DNA of 42,500 nucleotides from Monoplex corrugatus (lineage: Eukaryota > Mollusca > Gastropoda > Littorinimorpha > Ranellidae). Both the position numbers and the translations under genes were made by a program. This document shows, piece by piece, positions 11,033 to 21,389 of the stretch (position 1 is the stretch's first letter; every line of letters begins with the position of its first letter). A model generated the notes under the pieces. The model worked only from the letters and a program-made list of their open reading frames with translations, had not been told where the DNA came from and did not search any database. The stretch lies in the NCBI GenBank assembly GCA_030674185.1, contig CM060312.1:52340168-52382667 (forward strand), in the 5' to 3' direction.

Positions 11033-11507
11033 TTGCGATACGTCAACATTTTGGGATCCTGGTAAAGAAAGTATTCTTTTGTTTTTACTACTTGCTGTAG
11101 TGGCTCGGCCGATGTCCTATTTATCAGTGCCCGAGGCACCGTCTGACTGCATGACTTGCCTGTTGTACTGCGCATCTGTCTGCTTCTCTTTTTATGAGGG
11201 GCAGTGCGTTTTGGCTGCTGCTGTTTTGGTGAACATGAACCACTGTCCTGTTCTTTCTCTACAGAATCCTGCTGAGATTGTACGGGTACTGCTTACGTGT
11301 GCCTAGTGGACTCGTCAATGTGTCCATCTGACTCTCTGTCTGTGTCAGCCCTATGTGCTGTACTGACTTGTGTCATTGTTTTGTCAGTGTTTTCACGTCT
11401 AACCTCATCTAGGTCACTATCGTTTTGCTCATCACATTGTGAGTCACTAACATCGTCTCTCACATCTGTCATAACATTTGTTGATTCAATTTCAGTATTG
11501 TCTCCTT

Positions 11508-12949
11508 CTAATATTTTCTGTCCCTGACCTCGCTCGTGACAGTTGATAAGTCATCATCAGTCATATCGATTTTCTTTTCGTCTTTCTCACCATGATCATC
11601 GCCAGTGTACGAAACACTACCGTTATTGTCATCACTGTCTCTATCAGTATGATCATATGCGCACTCCTTTCTAGTTACTTTTCTGCCAACATCTTTATTG
11701 TGGATCATTCGGGTATTGACTCGTGCCCGACGTGAATCATTATCATGGGTGACGGCAGCGCTTTTTTGGCGGTGACTGTTTCTATCATTTTGTTGGTGTC
11801 TGCCTGCATTAACAGTGAGCCGTCTGTTGTCACTGTCTTTAATGAAGACCTCCCTCCTGTGTCCTGGAATGACCGGCTCTCTCTGACATCCCTTCTGTGT
11901 CACTTCCCTGTAAGAATACTCTCCAGGAACAACAGGTATGGCGATATCCTGGTTGGAACCGTGATGAAAAGGGCTCTTCCAGCTTTTATGATTTACGATG
12001 TCTCTGTTAGAGCCACGGTTTGTATGGAAATGTCCTCTCCTCTCTGACACGTCCCTGGGACGTTGATATAGGTGTTCATTGTCAGTAAGGGAGGTCCTGG
12101 TGTATTGACGATGCTGGCCTCTATAATTATCTTTGGGCTGTTGATTTTGACTGCGGTACCAGCTTCTGTCATGGTCTTTCCCTTTGTTGTGTTGGACGTA
12201 CGGCCAGTCCTCATTTTCCCAGCTGTATTGTTGGCCATGGTTGTTTTCGTACAAAGATGACAAAGAGTGCTCCTTGTCTCTCACTTGTAGCTTACCGTTA
12301 TAAAAATAGGCAAGTTTTTCTTGGCCCCTATAGAAATCCAACATTCCCTTCTGCTTAGTGGTGAGGTAAACAGACACTTTTATTCCGCTTTTTCTGAGGT
12401 TCTCTCTCAGCTGTCTGTCCTTCAAAATGGCCATTTTGCCCGACCAACGGCTGAACTGGGCAATGGTAAGCTGCCGGTCATTACCGGGGCGCCGTGGTTT
12501 CCCTAAGTGGAACGCTCTCACAACATCTACCGGTTGCCATCTGGGGCTCGCATCATGACAGTTCAAAACATCAATGATAAGCTGAGCTGTCGTAGCTCTG
12601 TCCTCCATTTCACACTCCTCAATATTTATAAATTTCGACTTTGCCACTTTGACATCCTCTTCAATGTTGTCTAGTTTTTTTTTGAAGTTTGTCAAGTCTT
12701 TCAAAGATGATCGAATTGTCCTCTTTAAGAGTTTCAATATCGTCGTTGTGCCAATCAACACAGAGTTTCAGTTCGTTTATTTTGTCCAGAATTTCTGTAA
12801 TATTGTCTTGTAATTTTTTTTAACTATTCACCTATAACGTTTGTGATCCTATTGGTATGAACCTGCAGTTCGTGTTGCACTTGGGAAAACCGTTAGTCAA
12901 TGAACTGCATTACATTGTCCTGGTATCGAAGAAAGTCCTGTTGAGACAT
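11508..12949 (-). pseudogene. family T ORF1-like RNA-binding protein, damaged
   Basis: The likely start ATG is at 12949, but early stops follow within 20 codons. The frame then opens as a Lys/Glu/Leu-rich coiled-coil segment near 12640-12790. Next is an RRM-like part with VVRAFHLGKPRRPGNDRQLT and LTTKQKGMLDFYRGQ, resembling L1-type ORF1. The remainder (about 11508-12230) is hydrophilic, rich in His, Arg, Asp and Asn. In live LINEs this protein coats element RNA. Confidence 0.62.
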
Positions 12950-13528
12950 TTTAAGCTTTGCTCAAGATTTGTTTTATAAGTGTCTATGTCTACTGGATAT
13001 CTGCATCAAGCCTGTACTTACTCGCTGTCTATTCCAAAGACTTTGTCGAACGCCTGTGTTAACTCAAAATTGGTACCAGTCTTCCGTGATAGTGTACCCT
13101 GTATTTCGCCAGAAAAGGTTTTCAGTCGTATCAGCTCGCTGTCTTATTCCATGATCATATGTTCTTAAAAGCACAAACATTAATCTTCGCAACTCGGACA
13201 CATGTGAGATTGTAACACCATCATTGTGTTGCACGTAAAAATGCACATATGGGGTCCACGTAAAGCATTCCAGTGATGTGAACAGTTTAATTTTTGAATG
13301 ACAGCCAGTCTTCTTCTTAACACCATGTAATCTTTTAATCACTAATTACGACCCACCTGTTGTGTCCATGATTGATCGGTTGATGCCTGTGGGCACACAC
13401 ATCTGTCACAAAAGTGTCTGTCAAAAATCACACCCATAGCTCCACTGTATCCATAAAAAAAACCCACTGCTAAATGAAGAGCACATTGCACGCGTCCGAC
13501 CGCTGTTCTCGCCATTTCCCCGAGAGCC

Positions 13529-13568
13529 AAGTGAGAGAAAGAGAGAGAGAGAGAAAAAAAAAAAAAAA

Positions 13569-13640
<72 letters not shown>
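13529..13640. repeat. (GA)n interrupted by an A24 run
   Basis: GAGA repeats flank a run of about 24 adenines at 13554-13577. Confidence 0.93.
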
Positions 13641-13642
<2 letters not shown>

Positions 13643-13673
13643 ACTGGAGCTTGTGATATAACGTCCACCAAAA

Positions 13674-14893
13674 GAATGGGTTGACTATTTCCTGTGGTCC
13701 TTCAGAACATTTTCAGTTTATTGATTATACCGGTTTCCCAAAGTGAATGAGTTGTACTATTTCCTGTGGTGTGTGCCTTCAGGGCTTCTAATGAGTTGTA
13801 TTATTTCCTGTGGTGTGTGCCTTCAGGAGTTGTAATGAGTTGTACTATTTCCTGTGGTGTGTGCCTTCATGCGTTCTAATGAGTTGTATTATTTCCTGTG
13901 GTGTGTGCCTTCAGGAGTTGTAATGAGTTGTACTATTTCCTGTGGTGTGTGCCTTCAGGAGTTGTAATGAGTTGTACTATTTCCTGTGGTGTGTGCCTTC
14001 ATGCGTTCTAATGAGTTGTACTATTTCCTGTGGTGTGTGCCTTCAGGAGTTGTACTATTTCCTGTGGTGTGTGCCTTCAGGAGTTGTAATGAGTTGTTCT
14101 ATTTCCTGTGGTGTGTGCCTTCATGCGTTCTAATGAGTTGTACTATTTCCTGTGGTGTGTGCCTTCAGGAGTTGTAATGAGTTGTACTATTTCCTGTTGT
14201 GTGTGCCTTCAGGACTTCTAATGAGTTGTATTATTTCCTATGGTGTGTGCCTTCAGGAGTTGTAATGAGTTGTACTATTTCCTGTGGTGTGTGCCTTCAT
14301 GCGTTCTAATGAGTTGTACTATTTCCTGTGGTGTGTGCCTTCAGGACTTCTAATGAGTTGTATTATTTCCTATGGTGTGTGCCTTCAGGACTTCTAATCA
14401 GTTGTACTATTTCCTGTGATGTGTGCCTTCATGCGTTCTAATGAGTTGTACTATTTCCTGTGGTGTGTGCCTTCAGGACTTCTAATGAGTTGTACTATTT
14501 CCTGTGGTGTGTGCCTTCATGCGTTCTAATGGGTTGTACTATTTCCTGTGGTGTGTGCCTTCAGGAGTTGTAATGAGTTGTACTATTTCCTGTGGTGTGT
14601 GCCTTCAGGTGTTGTAATGAGTTGTACTATTTCCTGTGGTGTGTGCCTTCATGCGTTCTAATGAGTTATACTATTTCCTGTGGTGTGTGCCTTCAGGAGT
14701 TCTAATGCATTATACTATTTCCTATTGTGTGTGCCTTCAGGAGTTCTAATGAGTTGTGCTATTTCCTGTGGTGTGTGCCTTCATGCGTTCTAATGAGTTG
14801 TACTTTTTCCTGTGCCTTCAGGAGTTTTAATGAGTTGCACTATTTCCTGTGCTGCGAGCCTTCGGGTATTGTAACGAATTGTATTATTTCCTG
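13674..14893 (+). repeat. 44-bp minisatellite array, about 27 units
   Basis: The consensus unit is ATGAGTTGTACTATTTCC, then TGTGGTGTGTGCCTTCA, then a variable 9-base end. The end variants are GGAGTTGTA (A), TGCGTTCTA (B) and GGACTTCTA (C). Type B recurs mostly every third unit. One unit near 14045 has lost 10 bases. The last units are diverged or truncated, and a worn unit precedes the array at 13674. The unit is not a multiple of three and short ORFs across it drift in frame, so coding is unlikely. Confidence 0.95.
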
Positions 14894-14934
14894 AATACCT
14901 ACCTAGCCTTTGTAGTATTGTAGCAGTCCATCAC

Positions 14935-16320
14935 TGTAACAATCTTGTTACGTGTACATGACATGTGCATCTGTGTGTCTTATCTTCAAGGAAGAAAAAC
15001 AGATTAATAATAATAAAACAAATAAGTCATCAAAGGTCTGGACAACATCAACATAACAGACAACAAACGCATACAGACAGTGTAATAAACTTGCCCATTC
15101 TCAAGTTGTCTTTTCCCTTTCTTCACTTTTCCTTTATCTCTGTTTCAGAAAGCCCAAACTCTTTCCATTCTACGCTGTAAGAGTCTGCGCAATTCTACGT
15201 TTGAGATGGTACCAATATTAGTCTGACTGATTATAGCACTTATTTTTCTTTCCATATTTGATTTTCAACGACTTCCTTTAACTATTTCTTTTTGGGTACG
15301 ACGTTTGATGGTGTGATGACTCACATTTTGTTCGTGAAGGTACGATTTAAAGCATCTACGAACCCCAGAGTTTCCCAGATGGAAACGTTTTGTTGTAGTA
15401 GCATTGCTTGCAAGTTTGTCAGCACGCTCATTTCTCTTAACACCAGCGTGTCAGAGGCAGTAGAACCATGCAAGGTTTTATAGTACTGCCCATTGCTTAG
15501 TGCCATTCTGGGGTTCCCATTCCCATTTGCACTTTTTTTGAAGTAGATTCATCAAGTCAGTCAGGATGAAGGCTTAACTTTCTTTCATTTCATCATTCAG
15601 TGAAGTTAACCATTGAGGTGCATACGTGACTGTCTCAATTTCATTGTTAGACTGGAGGTTGTGATATAATAAAGTAGTGTTTTCTTCATGTATGATGTTT
15701 CCATTCTGTTTGACAGTGAATGTTTTCCCCCATTCCTTTGTCCTTTTGAGTTTGCCATTTGACACACGTGCTGAATGGATTCTTCTGCCTGTCCCATCCA
15801 TGATTTTCCACTTTGGAGTCTGTTGCCTTTTACTGTTCTTACCATCTCATGGAGTGGGTTTTCTGGGTTTTCCAATGCCCAGAAATATGCCTTTACTTGT
15901 TCTATTTTGTGTCTCAACTGCATTGAAGGAAGGTCAAGAAGGTGTCACATAATCTCCATGGATGTGTCTTTTGTGGTTCCTGGGATCACTCTCATCGCTT
16001 CATTTTGCATTGTGTCTAGTTTTAGCAGCTTAGTCTGTGACAGTGTAGTGAGGCTCAGTCCATAATCGATGACAGTCAGTATTACAGATTGGTGTAGCTG
16101 AAAGAGATGACGTTGCTGTATGCCTTTAGCCACCTTGTTTTCACGATTGAATGGCTTTTTACATTTGAGTGTAGTGTTTTCCACATATTTTCTGAAAGTA
16201 AGCATTCTATCAAAAGTGATGTCAAGGTAGTGGAATTTGTTTGTCCGATCGATATTGGTTCCTCTGAACGTAACTGGTGAAATGAATGGAACATTCCACC
16301 AGAAGCGGGACAAAGTTAGC
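14935..16320 (-). mobile_element. LINE family N, RNase H-encoding, damaged partial copy
   Basis: The minus strand encodes the end of an RT (HYLDITFDRMLTFRKYV, VIDYGLSLTTLSQTKLLKL) and a connector. A decayed RNase H region follows, whose TEAVTHAL-equivalent and GNERAD-equivalent motifs are barely kept. Then comes a 3'UTR with TTATCTCTGTTTCAG on the plus strand at about 15135. The closest relative in the window is the plus-strand copy at 24590-27013. This copy lacks roughly 500 bases of the 3'UTR and the terminal (GAAACT)n tail, and stops beside the 44-bp satellite. Confidence 0.75.
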
Positions 16321-16449
16321 TGACTAAAGTTTTATTTTGGGCATGTAGAACATTTAAAGAAACTATGGAATCATAGAGAATTCAGCTTCACTGCACAGAG
16401 AAGTTAGATTTGAACTTTCAGCAATCTACAGACAAGTTCTTTCATCCCT

Positions 16450-16815
16450 TGACTGCCAGCATCAGTCCAGATGAAGGCTTCACATACAGATTGACATGTA
16501 GATACACAACAGACAGAGTCAAACACATAGCAGCACTAGTATTGATAAGGGCCTCTCATAGAGGTTTACATGTAGAAACACAACAGAAAGAACTAAACAC
16601 ACAGCCAGCACTAGTCCTGATGAAGTCATTACATGCAGGTTGACATGTAGATACACAACACACAGAGCCAAGCACACAGCCAACACTGGTTCTGGTGAAG
16701 GCCTCACATACAGGTTGACGTGTAAATACATAACAGACAGAGCCAAACACAAAACCAGCACTCTTCCTGATAAAATCCTCACGTAGATGGTGACATGTAG
16801 ACGACAGCTCTCAAG
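16450..16815. repeat. 75-bp tandem repeat, five units, downstream of receptor 2
   Basis: Landmark CAGCACTAGT and its variants recur at 16457, 16531, 16606, 16681 and 16756, giving a period of 75 (first interval 74). The period is 25 codons, so a minus-strand frame stays open and reads as repeated hydrophobic 25-mers around LAVCLALCVVYLHVNL. The array begins about 65 bases beyond the receptor 2 stop codon and so may lie in its 3'UTR. Confidence 0.9.
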
Positions 16816-16879
16816 CTGTACGAAAAATGGAATTTCGTAATGCCGAGTCATTTTACAATTTCATTGATGGATTTTTTTC

Positions 16880-19879
16880 TCATAACAAATGTCGTGATTT
16901 TAATACTTGTAACAGTCTCTCTTCCTGTTTTTGTTGTCGTCGTTGAGTTACAACAGTCCATATGTACAGTAGTGGGTTGAGTGAAAAGTTAAGTGGTAGC
17001 AGGAACACAACCATTGTCACATGAGCCTTGGCTGAGGTACCACCACCATCTAAGGTCATCATAGTAGTCAGACCAAGGCAGAACCAACACACAGAATTCG
17101 TTACAGACATTTTTATCAACAGCTGGACTGAAAAATAAATTATTCTTTTAGTGGGATCCATTAAGATTGGATGGATTGGTGTTCGTCTGTAAATGATGAG
17201 TTGACCGACAACCACCATGGAGCACAGAATACAATTAAAGATGACAGTGACTTTGAACCACCTGAACTCTTCTTTGGAGTTACTATCAGATAGAGCCAGA
17301 CGACACAGGCCAGACTGGCCATCAAGGCCCCAGTGTGACAGTCCAGGAAGAAAAGGTATCACAGACAACAAAAGTCCAACACACCACGACACTGCACTAG
17401 CAACAGCTGTCAGACGTCTATTGAATGTCCACATAGCTATGGGGAAACAAAGGACAATGATGTGATCCAATGTCATGAACCAGAGGATCAGAACTGAAAC
17501 CTCACTGGACAAAAGAGAAAGAAAACCAGCAATTTTGCAAGTCACGCTGTTAGTCCATGCTCTTTCAAAGTAGATGTATTTTCCATAGAAAATTTCATTG
17601 GCCACTGTAACCATGGTGACGTGGATTCCCATACAGGTGTTAGCAATCTGGAATTGGGCAATAGACGTGATGAAAGTACTTCCAAATGTTTTATTTTCCA
17701 CGAATGCTGCTATGAAGCCAACCAAATTCCCTGGAATGGAGAACGTACTAAGCAGCCAATAGAAAAGCCGGTGCAATTCATTCGGTAGCAAGTAATCACA
17801 GAAAGAAAACGTCGGTTGGGGTGATACACACCGTACTCTGTGTAACTGTATTAAAAATAAATTCCTGCAACAAAGCCTATAATTTGAAGAGAAGATGCTT
17901 TTCAAATGAATCGACATTGACAATGCATCCAACAAAAAGTTGTTCACTGAATTTCCCCTGACGTCCAGTTCAGTCAGTTGTGGCATATGTTGTACTGCTC
18001 TGGGACCGATTGTTTGAATGCCAGAAAATGATAAATCCAAATGTGTGAGTTGGGAAAAGTACATGGGCAGTTTACTCTTAAGTATCTGGACACGTGTTCT
18101 TGAAGCATATATTTTTACTAGAGCATAATGAAATAGAAAATATGGCTTACCACTTAGTAACGTCAAAGGGTTGTTTGCTAAAAATAAAATTCTTAAATTC
18201 CATAGCTTGAGAAAAGTAATCCTATCCACAGTTCTCAGGTGGTTGTAGGTCAGATCAAGGGACTGTAGGTTGCGAAGTTTCACACTTGATATATTGATCA
18301 GAGAACAATAGGAAAGACTCAGATGAATGAGATATGTGCTGTTACTGAAATTAGTCAGCGTCATTCCTGAGCCTGTGGCGTCCATGTAGCGAAGCTGGGG
18401 AAAGAGGGCAGCACAGAAAGCCTTTGGACACACAAAGGAGTGACCTTGACATTGAAAGCCATCAGGACAGATCATTTCACATAGCCATTCATCATCACGC
18501 TGTGGACACTGACCCCAGCCATCGCACAGTTGATTTCCATGAACACAAACTTTAGAACCACGACACTGGTAGAAACCAGGACAGGTGAATGTCTCACAAT
18601 CTTGTTCATCCTCACCAAATGTACAATCAGAAAATCCGTTACATCGAGTGTAGACAGGAAGACAGTATAACCAGTCTTCTGTACACCAGTAATGAGTGTC
18701 AGGACAAGACTGATGAGATGTCATCAGCTGCTGGGTAAAGTTACCTGTACCATCCAGATTAATGAAAAGTCGTTGATTTTTGTTGGCTTCTTCATTGTGG
18801 GATTTGTGGATGCCGTACTCAGGGCAGCTGACCTCATCGGAGTCATCCAGACAATCTGCGTGATCATCACAACGTTGGCTGTCCAGCACACACTGACTAT
18901 TGGTGCACAGAAAACCATTGCATGAAGGATGTTGGCAGAATGACTCATCACTGTGATCTGGACAGTCGTGTCTGAAGTCACACACCAGGGTGTAAGGCAG
19001 TGTTGTCATGTCATCATCACAGACAAACATGGCAATGGTGTAGCCAGTGTGCTTTCCAGGAAAAAATGTTGTGTCTGTGTTCTTAGTGGTCATGTTCCAG
19101 AACACACATGATTTTGTATATATCATTTGTCCACAGTGAGCTTGGAGATCACAGGACAAAAATGCATGTGTCACATGATCCTTTTTACAATCTGATAACG
19201 TCTGCTGTGTCTGTATGAAAAAGAAGAGGGACAGGTCTAAAACTGGGACCTCAACGGTTTGAACAGAATACAGATTTTGTGATTGTGATTTTACTTCACA
19301 AAGTATGCTTCCTGAAAATAAAGCCGACCAAGTTGTGTATGCAAACAGATTATAATGTACAATGGACCTGGAGGGAATGTATATGTGGGAAATGTAACAA
19401 AAGAAATGAACCAAGTTGTAGATCATGGTGTTGTCAGACCAGTGACGGAACATACTGTACATAAAAGTCACAGACTTCCAGCCTGATGACAAACCTGACA
19501 ACAATCTAAAATCATCACCGTTATTAAAGATGTGTAGGAAATCGTTTTGTTCCTGTCTGGTTTTGACTGAAGCCAACTGTCCACCCATCTTCTGACACTC
19601 ATATTTTGCCAGTGTAGGAAGCAAACTTACATCTAGTTTAACTAATGCAAAACATTTATTACGTGAAGCTACCAAACCCTGACAACCAGGACTACTGAAG
19701 GGACAGTGTTCTGTTTCATCCTGTCCATCTTCACACTCTGACTTCAGGTTACAGTCCAGGTGAGGCTGAAAGCTGGAATAGTGATCAACAGAACAGTTAA
19801 ACAGTCCACTGGGTAACGTTTCGGGTTTAGCTGTCTCTGGATGAAAGGAAAATAATATTTTCAGACTGACACTCTTGTT
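16880..19879 (-). CDS. LDLa/LRR G-protein-coupled receptor, GRL101-like (receptor 2, main exon)
   Basis: The frame is open from 19879 to a TGA at 16880. It starts with an LDLa module (FNCSVDHYSSF, CEDGQDETEHC). A complete C-type-lectin-like domain follows (YECQKMGGQLASVK to ILCEVKS). After it come four LDLa modules, a cysteine-rich cap, LRRs and a 7TM domain. Counting from 19675, the LDLa modules are near 219-247, 252-284, 324-360 and 365-399 and the 7TM spans 635-905. It is a diverged tandem paralogue of receptor 1 with the same module order. It differs at key class A positions: TM2 Asp is Asn679, the DRY-type Arg is His738 in TLDHI, and the TM6 CWxP Pro is Cys866. NPLLY (900-904) is kept. 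The protein must continue upstream, where the frame is broken. It may be a decoy or constitutively shaped receptor, or an early pseudogene. Confidence 0.85.
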   Translation of the reverse strand, partial: NKSVSLKILFSFHPETAKPETLPSGLFNCSVDHYSSFQPHLDCNLKSECEDGQDETEHCPFSSPGCQGLVASRNKCFALVKLDVSLLPTLAKYECQKMGGQLASVKTRQEQNDFLHIFNNGDDFRLLSGLSSGWKSVTFMYSMFRHWSDNTMIYNLVHFFCYISHIYIPSRSIVHYNLFAYTTWSALFSGSILCEVKSQSQNLYSVQTVEVPVLDLSLFFFIQTQQTLSDCKKDHVTHAFLSCDLQAHCGQMIYTKSCVFWNMTTKNTDTTFFPGKHTGYTIAMFVCDDDMTTLPYTLVCDFRHDCPDHSDESFCQHPSCNGFLCTNSQCVLDSQRCDDHADCLDDSDEVSCPEYGIHKSHNEEANKNQRLFINLDGTGNFTQQLMTSHQSCPDTHYWCTEDWLYCLPVYTRCNGFSDCTFGEDEQDCETFTCPGFYQCRGSKVCVHGNQLCDGWGQCPQRDDEWLCEMICPDGFQCQGHSFVCPKAFCAALFPQLRYMDATGSGMTLTNFSNSTYLIHLSLSYCSLINISSVKLRNLQSLDLTYNHLRTVDRITFLKLWNLRILFLANNPLTLLSGKPYFLFHYALVKIYASRTRVQILKSKLPMYFSQLTHLDLSFSGIQTIGPRAVQHMPQLTELDVRGNSVNNFLLDALSMSIHLKSIFSSNYRLCCRNLFLIQLHRVRCVSPQPTFSFCDYLLPNELHRLFYWLLSTFSIPGNLVGFIAAFVENKTFGSTFITSIAQFQIANTCMGIHVTMVTVANEIFYGKYIYFERAWTNSVTCKIAGFLSLLSSEVSVLILWFMTLDHIIVLCFPIAMWTFNRRLTAVASAVSWCVGLLLSVIPFLPGLSHWGLDGQSGLCRLALSDSNSKEEFRWFKVTVIFNCILCSMVVVGQLIIYRRTPIHPILMDPTKRIIYFSVQLLIKMSVTNSVCWFCLGLTTMMTLDGGGTSAKAHVTMVVFLLPLNFSLNPLLYIWTVVTQRRQQKQEERLLQVLKSRHLL

Positions 19880-20640
19880 CTAACCGAACAAGACCTAGAC
19901 TGCTGACATGAATTTCAATATGTCCTGAAGGGAAAACACGAGTTGATGAATTACTGTCACCACACACACGCAGGACACTTTGACGTGTATCTGGCTGTAT
20001 ATAAATCAAGTCTGCGTACGTTTTAGATGTGTGCCATTTGGATGATGTTCCCTGAAAACTGAGCATGATGACACAGCCAGGGGGCGCTGTCACTTCTTCC
20101 CAGATGTCATGAAGAGCTCTCGGATCGAAACTCTGTCGTGATAATATCATGTACCCACCATAGGGTGACGTAGAAACTTTAATAAAATCTGTGTTCTTCA
20201 ATTGCCTCTATATGTAGTCTAACAACAGGTTTGTTATGGTGCACAAACATTATGCGGTGTCCTGATGAATCGATGTATTCTTCTTTCATAGAATACTCAT
20301 GGCATCTTATTGGCCACCATTCTCTTGTTAAATCGAATATGAAAGTTTCCCATTTCCTAGAGCCACACCAATGTGCCATACGTTGGACTCGAATCCTTAC
20401 TAACATACCCTGTGGTACCTCTACATGCAGATAACAGAACTAGTAAAATTTTTCACACATCCCATACACCACTCTCTGGTGTGCCAGAAAATGATAAAAT
20501 TGGATGAATTGATGAAGCCCACGAATGCATTTGACACATTGGCCTGTAGCACTGTGAAGTTTGTTAAGCTCTGATTCATGATGTAGTCTACACCCGGACA
20601 GATGTCACTGATGTTCAGGGAATCAGGAATGATGCTGCTG
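19827..20640 (-). pseudogene. receptor 2, upstream CUB-like region with three frame breaks
   Basis: Three overlapping frames together encode two CUB-like domains. One is near 20190-20600 (LHVEVPQGMLVRIRVQRM; SGHRIMFVHHN). The other is near 19840-20175 (APPGCVIMLSFQG; LRVCGDSNSSTRVFPSG). The frames change at about 20421-20435, 20179-20215 and 19827-19880. They overlap rather than leaving gaps, so introns cannot explain the changes. The first segment is rich in N-glycosylation sequons (NQS, NFT, NVS, NSS). A weak acceptor (GTTATCAG) sits at about 20641. Beyond it lies a trinucleotide tract and no earlier exon is recognised. Both real decay and indel errors in the assembly are possible. Confidence 0.65.
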
Positions 20641-20669
20641 CTGATAACGTTTAAGTTGCTCTGGTGGTG

Positions 20670-21107
20670 GTGATGGGTGATGATGATGATGATGATGATG
20701 ATAGTGGTGATAGTTATGATGATGATGATGACGATGAAGATGATGATGATGAATGTGATAATGATGATGTTATGAATATGAAAATTAGAATAGCATAGTA
20801 TCAATACAATAACAAATATGATACTAATTAAACACCAACGATGATAATAATAATGATGATGATAATGACGATGAATGTAATAATGACGACGACGATGATG
20901 GGAATATGAAAATGATAATAACTTCATATCATTGATACAATAACAAATATGATAATAATGATAACAACAACAAACTACGACGACTATGATGATGATGATG
21001 ATGATGATGACGACGACACGATGACAACGACGACGACGATGATAATGACGATGATGATGACGATGATGATGATGATTATAACAATATAATAATAGCAATA
21101 ACAATAA

Positions 21108-21152
<45 letters not shown>

Positions 21153-21375
21153 GATCAGAATGGTGTAATAATGATAATACATAATCCTAACGGTAGTAGT
21201 AGTTGTAGTAGTAGTAATAGTAGTAGTGTAGTAATAGTAGTAATGATGATGATAATAATAATAATTATAACAACAACAACAACAATAATAACAACAACAA
21301 CAACAATAATATAAATAATAATAATAATAACAATAATAATAATAATGATAATAATTATAATAATAATATAAAAGT
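20670..21375. repeat. long (GAT)n/(AAT)n/(AGT)n trinucleotide tract
   Basis: About 700 bases of mixed GAT, GAC, AAT, ATC and AGT trinucleotides. It lies between the receptor 2 CUB exon and the G element at 21390. The inner part may be the remnant of one or more (GAT)n tails of G elements. Long Tyr/His/Ile frames over it are artefacts. Confidence 0.9.
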
Positions 21376-21389
21376 AAGGTGGGACAGGT

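Larger units (their letters stand above)
7570..13340 (-). mobile_element. LINE family T, L1/Tx1-like, nearly full-length but decayed
   Basis: In minus-strand order: an ORF1-like coiled-coil/RRM protein, an apurinic-type endonuclease, a reverse transcriptase with recognisable motifs, and a C-terminal Cys/His motif. It then has a short AT-rich 3' end near 7570. Every coding part is cut by stops or frameshifts. The 5' boundary is uncertain. Sequence up to about 13340 keeps an open minus-strand frame of 92 codons and could be 5'UTR or an N-terminal piece. It is the only copy of this family I see in the window, and it separates the two receptor genes. Confidence 0.78.

Noticed and set aside
12072..12260. 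Hydrophobic plus-strand frame, possible membrane peptide
   Set aside because: It is the antisense shadow of the T-element ORF1 region and has no independent support.
13942..14177. Repeating peptide with YFLWCVPS across the 44-bp array
   Set aside because: The unit is not a multiple of three, the frame drifts, and variants are as frequent at all codon positions.
13674..14893. CRISPR array
   Set aside because: The units are contiguous 44-bp tandem repeats without unique spacers, in a eukaryotic context.
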